NCBI GenBank assembly: GCA_964511385.1
Contig: CAZEFE010000018.1
Location: 1-11,700 of the forward strand
Reading direction: 5' to 3'
Length of the DNA: 11,700 bases
Source of the DNA: CAILHX01 sp964511385
GTDB taxonomy: Bacteria > Pseudomonadota > Gammaproteobacteria > Burkholderiales > Methylophilaceae
The position numbers and the translations under genes are program-made. The notes beneath the pieces are model-generated. The model was not told the origin of the DNA, ran no database searches, and was given only the letters and a program-made list of their open reading frames with translations. Below, piece after piece: positions 6,036 to 11,700 of the stretch (its first letter is position 1; every line of letters starts with the position of its first letter).

Positions 6036-7409
6036 ATGACACCAGATGACTGGGACATATTGTCTGAATGTATTATTCAGGGTAAATGTGCGCTTGTATT
6101 GGGTCCGGAGGTGCCTTTCGATGCACCCAAAGAGGTAGGCGTCAAGGGAATTAAGGGTACTTGTGCGTCTGCTTTGCGGGATCATTTAAGATCGGAGTTG
6201 ATAAGATGGAAAAACTTGACAGAAGAACAAGCAAAAGAATTACCGACCACTCTGGCCGCAATAGCGCAGATATATGAAGATATCGGCAGTAACTCTGGAG
6301 ATATGTCTTTGAAATCTAAGGCTGGAGATTTCTATCGCCAAAACAAGTTAAAGCCTTCCGAGGCTCATACTAAGATCGCCGATCTCCCGTTTTCTGTAAT
6401 TCTCTCGGCGTGTCATGATGATTTATTGATTGAGGCGATGGGGAAATTGAAACATCGTAAACGTCCACAGCCTTATTATTATAAACTAGGTGAAATTAAC
6501 ACAGAGACACCTATTTTTGATAAAATATCGGTAAAATCTCCCCTCATCTACCATTTTTTTGGTCATTATATAAATAACAGACAACTCATATTGAGCGAGA
6601 ATAACCTTCTGGATTTTCTGATCAAAGCTTATTCGGGAGAGCCAAAACTACTTGATGAGGTGGTAATAAAATTAAATAAATGCAATAGTTTGTTGTTTAT
6701 CGGGTTCGATATAGAAGACTGGTATCTTCGAATCATATTGAAGGCACTGGTTCGGTTTCTAGATAAAGACGGGAATAAAAAAACTGGCTATGCACTCGAG
6801 CCATATCGGTGTGTTGTTAAAAGAGAATATAATCCGACAGTGCTTTTCTATGGTCGGGGTACGCCTATCCGGATATGTGATGAACTCGATCTTCTGTCTT
6901 TTATCGAAAAGTTGAATGACAACCTAGCTGAAAAAGGATGGAGCATTGATAATACACGCAATGTTGGGCCTAAAGTTTTTATCTCCCATGCGAGCGAAGA
7001 TGAGGAATTAGCGAGATATATTTGTGAATATCTCAAGAAAGACATTTTCAGACCATGGATAGACGCCGAATTGCGTGGTGGAGAAATCCATCAAGAGATT
7101 ATCGCGCAAAAAATACAAGAATCGGATTTTGTAGTCGCCTTGGCAACACCTAATCTGACGGAGAAAATTTTAAACGATACCGGTTCTTACGTTGGACAAG
7201 AAATTTCCCTAGCCAACAAACGAGTTAACACTCCGGAATGTCCATTCCTGATCCCATTACTCGCTAATGGACAAGTAGTAGATAACTTGATTCGTCCTTT
7301 GAAGGATAAGACAGTGAGATATCTCCGCAAAGACTGTCGCGATGATGATTTAGCCGCCTTGGCAGATTACTTATGGGAAAAATATCCGGGCAATCGCACG
7401 AAGCTGTAA
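6036..7409 (+). CDS. SIR2-TIR fusion protein, predicted NAD-depleting defence effector
   Basis: The 457-residue protein joins two NAD-consuming folds. Residues about 1-300 are a SIR2-like domain: a nucleotide-binding strand CALVLGPEV (18-26, a degenerate form of the GAGxS loop), ILSACHDDLL (122-131, equivalent to the TTNYDxLL motif), IYHFFGH (171-177, with H173 or H177 as candidate catalytic histidine), LILSENNLLDFL, and LLFIGFDIEDW. From K313 to the end is a TIR domain: KVFISHASEDE (strand A), FRPWIDAEL, SDFVVALATPNL, and SYVGQEISLA with E389 as candidate catalytic glutamate. No membrane segment or signal peptide is seen. SIR2 and TIR domains in bacterial defence (Thoeris, DSR, prokaryotic Argonaute partners) hydrolyse or convert NAD+ on infection; here both occur in one chain. 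It has a good ribosome binding site and its own promoter region, and lies 110 bases ahead of the STAND gene, its probable sensor. The domain calls are confident; activity is inferred. Confidence 0.87.
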   Translation: MTPDDWDILSECIIQGKCALVLGPEVPFDAPKEVGVKGIKGTCASALRDHLRSELIRWKNLTEEQAKELPTTLAAIAQIYEDIGSNSGDMSLKSKAGDFYRQNKLKPSEAHTKIADLPFSVILSACHDDLLIEAMGKLKHRKRPQPYYYKLGEINTETPIFDKISVKSPLIYHFFGHYINNRQLILSENNLLDFLIKAYSGEPKLLDEVVIKLNKCNSLLFIGFDIEDWYLRIILKALVRFLDKDGNKKTGYALEPYRCVVKREYNPTVLFYGRGTPIRICDELDLLSFIEKLNDNLAEKGWSIDNTRNVGPKVFISHASEDEELARYICEYLKKDIFRPWIDAELRGGEIHQEIIAQKIQESDFVVALATPNLTEKILNDTGSYVGQEISLANKRVNTPECPFLIPLLANGQVVDNLIRPLKDKTVRYLRKDCRDDDLAALADYLWEKYPGNRTKL

Positions 7410-7519
7410 TCTCAGATTTTGATGAGAATATATTTTGACCAATTTATGGTCAAATACATAAAAATCAAAATGTTAACTATCCTTCATGCGATTACCATGA
7501 GAACAATATAGGTGAAGAC
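7410..7519 (+). promoter_or_regulatory. Spacer with candidate operator ahead of the STAND gene
   Basis: This 110-base AT-rich spacer carries a perfect inverted repeat, TTTGACCA (7434-7441) and TGGTCAAA (7447-7454), around the 5 bases ATTTA. The left arm also contains TTGACC, a fair -35 hexamer, with a weak TAAAAA 18 bases downstream (7459-7464), so the palindrome could overlap a promoter and act as an operator. It is not followed by a T-run and so is unlikely to be a terminator. The same TTGACCA sequence occurs once in the spacer before the SIR2-TIR gene (5924-5930), hinting at shared control. No regulator gene lies in the window. Confidence 0.45.
7510..7515 (+). promoter_or_regulatory. Ribosome binding site for the STAND gene
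   Basis: AGGTGA lies 4 bases before the ATG at 7520 and supports that start over the in-frame ATG four codons later (7532). Confidence 0.6.
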
Positions 7520-10500
7520 ATGCGAAATAACATGGTCATAAGTCAGACTACACGCTATCCCGGCACAAAGTCGTTTTTAGACGAAGACTTATCGAGGGCC
7601 GTTTTTTGCGGCAGGGAGTATGAGATTGCAAAGCTAACGAACAAGATTTTTGCCAATCGTTTGGTCGTGATCTACGCCGCATCTGGCGCTGGAAAAACAT
7701 CACTGCTCCAAGCTGGCATTTCCCAACCTTTGCGCAATGAAAATTATCTTCCCATTATTATCAGGAAGTACGATTTTAAAGAGACTATTGTCGATTGCGT
7801 TTATGATGGAATACATCATGCTATCGATCAAGCGAAGTCCCCACATAATACTAATTTCGATCCGGGTGGTCAGATTTCTCTCTGGCACTTGTTTAAGACC
7901 GCGATGTCCAAAGACAAGTTGCATCTGACCCCGGTACTGATTCTTGACCAATTTGAGGAGATCTTCAAGCTGCACAATGTGAATGAGCGAAGCCGTTTTT
8001 TCGCTGAATTAGGCTGCCTAGTTCGTGGAATCAGGCCAGAACATTCTTCGAGCTCTGCCTTTGGAGTTACTGACGACCTAAAATCTGAAGAGGGACTGAC
8101 TGATCAACCCCCTGTGGCTCGGGTCGTCATATCGTTACGCGAAGACTATTTCGGCGCATTAGCGGAAGCATACAACTATATCCCACAAATTTACCATAAC
8201 ATTTTCAGGTTGCTGCCGTTGAAACAAGAGGATGCGCGTTCTGCGATTGTTACTCCAGCAAGTATCTATCTAAGCGGATTTGACACCAAGCCATTTGAAT
8301 TCAAGTCAGATGCTATCGACAAGCTTCTCAATCTCCTAAGTGAAAACAGTAATTCTGGAAATATTGATCCTTTTCAACTTCAATTGCAATGCCAGTATAT
8401 CGAGAATTGGGTAAAGGAAGAACAAATTGAAGGGAAGCAGGATGTTGTCGTAGAAAATATCCCAGGCAAGAAGGCAATCGCGGACTACTACAAGAACACC
8501 ATAAGGCATGCCAGTGCAATGCCCGATTGCAATAAATCAGAAAAGGAAATAAGTCTATCGATTGAGCGGGTTCTAATTTCTAAAAAAAACCCAAGTTCAA
8601 GGGAATCTGTACGACCGGATATGGTGGTTTTTGAGATTGGCGAAAACGTGACAAAATATCTGTTACAAAATCGTCTAATCCATGAGGAGAGGTATCGAGA
8701 ATGGGTAAGATATGAACTCACCCATGATCTATGGATGCAGACTATTCAAGAGTACAACAAGCAATTTGAAATTGTCGATCATAGGAGGATGTTAACGAAA
8801 TTTTATGAAGAAAGCGAAAATTGGCTTAATGGAGGTAAAGACGGAGACATCTTGGCAGATCGCCTTCTTCTTGATAATCAATTGATTGAAGCTTACAAAT
8901 TTGCGGAAAGCCGACAAGATCTTGGGATAGAACAGAGGGAGTTCATTGTGGCCTGCAACGACGCCATAAATAGAATCATACGGGACGCAGCTCTTGGTAG
9001 GGCCAATACAATAGCGTCGCAAGCTATGAATCAAGACTACAAACGCCGATGCAGAATGCTGCTTGCCGTCGAGGCGTTCAGGATTGCCGAAAAATGGACA
9101 TCCGAAAACTTGAAGATCGACAATCGGTTTTTAGTCAACAAAGCCTTGTGGGAGGCATTCCGGTCTCTGGCTTCCCATGTTCCATTCCCCAAAGGTCAGT
9201 GCCTCCGTGAACACTCTGCCCCAGTTAGCGGCGTTGCCATAGTTTATGGCAATCACAGAATGGTCTCGGTCGATGAAGAAGGAACCGTGCTTTTGTGGTG
9301 CCTGCCGGATTTGGGACGGATCGATAAGCAAGAGCTCGGTCATGCCGTTTCCGCCATGGCGATTAGCCGTGACAGCGATTGCCTGGTCATCGGCTGCAAA
9401 GATGGCAGCACTTATCTTTTTGGGAACCTGAACAGTTCCAATTTAAACGAGAGAAAAGAACTGAAGCGCCATCGAAGCGCCGTGAAATTTGTGGGTATTG
9501 TCAAAAATGACAAACAGAACGAATATCAATGGCTGATCACCACCGATGAAGACGGAACCGTATATAAATATAAGTGTAACCTGAAAGACAACCCTGATTG
9601 TGACCATCCCGTTAATGATTGGAAGGCTCACGAAAAAGGAATCGTCTCCGTCGCGGTCAGCAGGGAAAAGAATTGGCTGTTCACCGCTGGCCGGAATGAG
9701 ACCATGACCGTTCACGGGTATGATCTCAATTCAGATCAAGAAACATTGACATTCTCCTATAATGCAGAGATTCGCGTCATGGCAGCTACCCGGAATAATC
9801 ACTGGCTAGTGACGGGTACCGACGATGAAAAGGTTAAATTAAGTGATTTGGAAATAAAAAATTCTCAAAATACCCCTCCCTCCGATTTGAATGGTCACAA
9901 AGGGTTAGCCTGCGCGGCAGCCATCAGCCCTGACGACCGATGGCTGGTGATCGGCACCGATGAGGGAACCGTTCGTTTATGGGACTTGCATGAAATGGAT
10001 AAGATAGAAGGTAATCGCAAGCCAGTCCAGGTATGGGATAATATTAAAGTCGGCATTCGGACGATAGAAGTAACAGAAGACAATCAGTGGTTTGCCGTCG
10101 GATCCGTCGATGGGCGCGTCCGATTATTTGATTTACAGGATCCCGATGCCAAACCGCTTCTGCTTCATCCCAGCCAGGGGGAAATTCGTGCGATGGCCAT
10201 GTCCAGTGATTCGAAGTGGCTGGTCACGGGGAGCGCCGATGGCAGCGTTCTAATATGGGATCTGATGAAACCCTTTATCCGATATCCCATTCCGTTGAAT
10301 ATTTCAGCCGGTAATGTTCGCGCCATCACCGTTGGCAAAAATGCGCCTTGGCTGGCCATCGGCAGCGCCGACGGCAAAATCCAGTTCTGGGAAATAAAAA
10401 CTTTGGGTTATGGCGAGCTTTTATCGAACACCATTCCCGACTCTAAGCCTCCTTTTAGCCACGAAGCCAATCGAAATTTCAATATTTTGGCGTTCAGCCA

Positions 10501-11641
10501 TAACGACCGCTGGCTTGTTAGCTGTGGCAACTGCTCAGATACCCCGATCTTGTTGGACATGAACGCGGCTGATCCAGGCCAATGCTCTTTCCCTTTGAAA
10601 GGTCATAGCGGTCTAGTTCGAGCGGCAGCTTTCAGTCGCGACGGCAGATGGCTGGTCACCGCCGGAGATGACAAGACCGCCCGCTTGTGGGACTTGACCG
10701 AACCGGATCCGCGCTTAAACTCTATGGAACTCTCAGGTCAATACGGTCATGGGGAATCTATTTGGGCGGTCGCCATATCCGACAATAATAAATGGCTGGT
10801 CACTACCGGCGATGATGGCACTGCCCGTCTGTGGGAATTGCCCCCTCCTAGCCGAACACCTGATCCAAAGCTTTGCCTAAATCCCATGTCTTGGGGGATT
10901 CGTGCTGCGGCTTTTAGTCCCAATAACAAGTGGCTCGCTGTCGGTAATTTCTGGGATGGATTCGTCCGCATATGGGACATGAACAATCTGAACTTCAGTC
11001 AGCCCGATCCCGAACAGCAGTCTCCCGCAACATACATACTAACGGGTCACCTAAGCAAACAAAATTTCAATATCATTGTTTTCAGCCCAGACAGCCGTTG
11101 GCTTGTGACCTGTGAAAATAATCTAACCGACGATAGGGATGGGAACAGGGGCTTAAACTATGATCAGGCATTTTTATGGGACATGAAAGATCCGGCCAAG
11201 CGTAATTTCAAATTGACCGGCCACATTGGTGCCATCCGGTCTGCCGTATTCAGCTCTTTTTCTCCATCTTCCAAAGAACACTGGCTGGTGACCGTGGGCG
11301 ATGATACGATCGTGCATTTGTGGGATTTGAACGCTTCCGATCCTTCCTTGACGGCTGTCGAGTTGCTCGGCCACAAAGAACCCATCCGGGCCGCGGCCAT
11401 TACCCCTGACGACCACTGGCTGATTACCGGCGGTGACGACGGCCAGGTTTTTCTGTGGAGTTTGCGCCCGAAAGAGTTAATCAAACTTGGCGAACTTATC
11501 GTGGGTCGAAATTTGACAAGGGATGAAGCACAGCGGGATCTACAGAAGCAGCGCGAGCAAAAGACCTATGATAACCTACCAGAGGATCCTTACACATTGG
11601 TTTCGATAAAAGGCTGGATTGATTGCCAAGATGAGAATTAA
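7520..11641 (+). CDS. nSTAND1-type NTPase with C-terminal WD40 propellers, predicted defence sensor
   Basis: The 1373-residue protein has a STAND (signal-transducing ATPase) architecture. The N-terminus matches the family opening (YPGTKSFLDEDLSRAVFCGRE, 13-33) and leads into a Walker A loop AASGAGKTS (53-61, K59/T60), a Walker B VLILDQFEE (139-147), a sensor strand RVVISLREDYF (201-211), and a winged-helix-like YELTHDLW (398-405). Residues about 174-200 form a polar, Ser/Asp/Glu-rich insert before the sensor strand. A helical linker (about 410-550, with LLAVEAFRIA) joins about 16 WD40-like blades (563-1316), then a conserved tail with GRNLT (1329-1333). Only about 12 residues precede the family block, so no effector domain is attached; the SIR2-TIR protein encoded upstream probably fills that role. 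STAND proteins oligomerise after ligand binding to activate an effector, and beta-propellers are typical sensor modules. The gene ends with tandem in-frame TAA codons (11639-11644). What it senses cannot be read. Confidence 0.9.
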   Translation: MRNNMVISQTTRYPGTKSFLDEDLSRAVFCGREYEIAKLTNKIFANRLVVIYAASGAGKTSLLQAGISQPLRNENYLPIIIRKYDFKETIVDCVYDGIHHAIDQAKSPHNTNFDPGGQISLWHLFKTAMSKDKLHLTPVLILDQFEEIFKLHNVNERSRFFAELGCLVRGIRPEHSSSSAFGVTDDLKSEEGLTDQPPVARVVISLREDYFGALAEAYNYIPQIYHNIFRLLPLKQEDARSAIVTPASIYLSGFDTKPFEFKSDAIDKLLNLLSENSNSGNIDPFQLQLQCQYIENWVKEEQIEGKQDVVVENIPGKKAIADYYKNTIRHASAMPDCNKSEKEISLSIERVLISKKNPSSRESVRPDMVVFEIGENVTKYLLQNRLIHEERYREWVRYELTHDLWMQTIQEYNKQFEIVDHRRMLTKFYEESENWLNGGKDGDILADRLLLDNQLIEAYKFAESRQDLGIEQREFIVACNDAINRIIRDAALGRANTIASQAMNQDYKRRCRMLLAVEAFRIAEKWTSENLKIDNRFLVNKALWEAFRSLASHVPFPKGQCLREHSAPVSGVAIVYGNHRMVSVDEEGTVLLWCLPDLGRIDKQELGHAVSAMAISRDSDCLVIGCKDGSTYLFGNLNSSNLNERKELKRHRSAVKFVGIVKNDKQNEYQWLITTDEDGTVYKYKCNLKDNPDCDHPVNDWKAHEKGIVSVAVSREKNWLFTAGRNETMTVHGYDLNSDQETLTFSYNAEIRVMAATRNNHWLVTGTDDEKVKLSDLEIKNSQNTPPSDLNGHKGLACAAAISPDDRWLVIGTDEGTVRLWDLHEMDKIEGNRKPVQVWDNIKVGIRTIEVTEDNQWFAVGSVDGRVRLFDLQDPDAKPLLLHPSQGEIRAMAMSSDSKWLVTGSADGSVLIWDLMKPFIRYPIPLNISAGNVRAITVGKNAPWLAIGSADGKIQFWEIKTLGYGELLSNTIPDSKPPFSHEANRNFNILAFSHNDRWLVSCGNCSDTPILLDMNAADPGQCSFPLKGHSGLVRAAAFSRDGRWLVTAGDDKTARLWDLTEPDPRLNSMELSGQYGHGESIWAVAISDNNKWLVTTGDDGTARLWELPPPSRTPDPKLCLNPMSWGIRAAAFSPNNKWLAVGNFWDGFVRIWDMNNLNFSQPDPEQQSPATYILTGHLSKQNFNIIVFSPDSRWLVTCENNLTDDRDGNRGLNYDQAFLWDMKDPAKRNFKLTGHIGAIRSAVFSSFSPSSKEHWLVTVGDDTIVHLWDLNASDPSLTAVELLGHKEPIRAAAITPDDHWLITGGDDGQVFLWSLRPKELIKLGELIVGRNLTRDEAQRDLQKQREQKTYDNLPEDPYTLVSIKGWIDCQDEN
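9206..11467 (+). repeat. WD40 repeat array inside the STAND gene (about 16 blades)
   Basis: Blade ends (mostly DGxVxLWDL-like) can be read near residues 593, 633, 684, 732, 775, 821, 870, 913, 957, 1012, 1057, 1105, 1152, 1220, 1267 and 1313, spaced 40-68 residues. Many blades share a (D/N)xxWLVTxG strand before a DDG or DEG turn. Degenerate members are the second to fifth (for example YLFGNL, YKYKCNL, HGYDL, LSDL) and the tenth (LLDM). Sixteen blades would fit two propellers of about eight, or seven plus nine. The DNA of this half is richer in G+C than the NTPase half. Confidence 0.82.
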
Positions 11642-11700
11642 TAACCGGCAGACTCAAAAATGAAGTGCAACACCCCAACTGTGGTAAGGTGTTGCGATGG
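11642..11700. repeat. Inverted repeat downstream of the STAND gene, possible insertion-sequence end
   Basis: GCAACACC (11667-11674) and GGTGTTGC (11688-11695) form a perfect 8-bp inverted repeat with a 13-base spacer, widened by a possible T-G pair. No T-run follows within the window, so it is a poor intrinsic terminator. The block resembles, from memory, terminal sequences of IS30-like elements, and an ATG at 11697 lies just inside the window edge, but too little sequence is present to support a transposase. It could equally be an operator for a downstream gene. Confidence 0.35.

Noticed and set aside
9206..11467. WD40 array considered as a DNA-level tandem or CRISPR-like repeat
   Set aside because: Units are similar at protein level only, vary in length (40-68 codons) and stay in one open frame; no repeat-spacer pattern.

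Overview
The window is bacterial: gene density is high, genes overlap at stop/start codons, and there are no introns. The species cannot be read from the sequence. Families such as nSTAND1-WD40 and SIR2/TIR proteins are common in metabolically complex Gram-negatives and cyanobacteria, but that is only a weak hint. Two blocks of clearly different base composition lie side by side, all on the + strand.

Block 1 (about 264-5860; hand-counted samples near 53% G+C) is a tightly coupled five-gene run: a GH77 4-alpha-glucanotransferase (MalQ type), an extended-SDR nucleotide-sugar epimerase/dehydratase, a classical SDR oxidoreductase, an uncharacterised protein with a GT-A-like DxD motif, and a class III PLP aminotransferase. 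Each of the four junctions is a 4-base stop/start overlap (ATGA, GTGA, ATGA, ATGA), so the genes are probably co-transcribed and translationally coupled. The mix (modify a sugar, oxidise or reduce it, aminate it, transfer it, alongside an alpha-1,4-glucan transferase) suggests assembly of an amino-modified sugar or glucan-linked product. The product cannot be named. The 263-base leader holds a long two-part inverted repeat and short direct repeats.

Block 2 (about 5861-11641; samples of 38-40% G+C in the first part, rising to about 60% in the WD40 half) looks like an acquired defence module. It has two genes: a SIR2-TIR fusion with two predicted NAD-consuming domains, and a 1373-residue nSTAND1 NTPase carrying about 16 WD40-like blades and no effector domain of its own. 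The simplest reading is an effector/sensor pair: the STAND protein senses a trigger through its beta-propellers and activates the SIR2-TIR protein, which depletes NAD+ and stops infection. Both genes are preceded by AT-rich spacers containing a TTGACCA element, and the second copy forms a perfect inverted repeat.

The last about 60 bases after the STAND gene contain an 8-bp inverted repeat that could be the end of an insertion sequence or another structured element. No tRNA, rRNA, CRISPR array or complete mobile element was seen.
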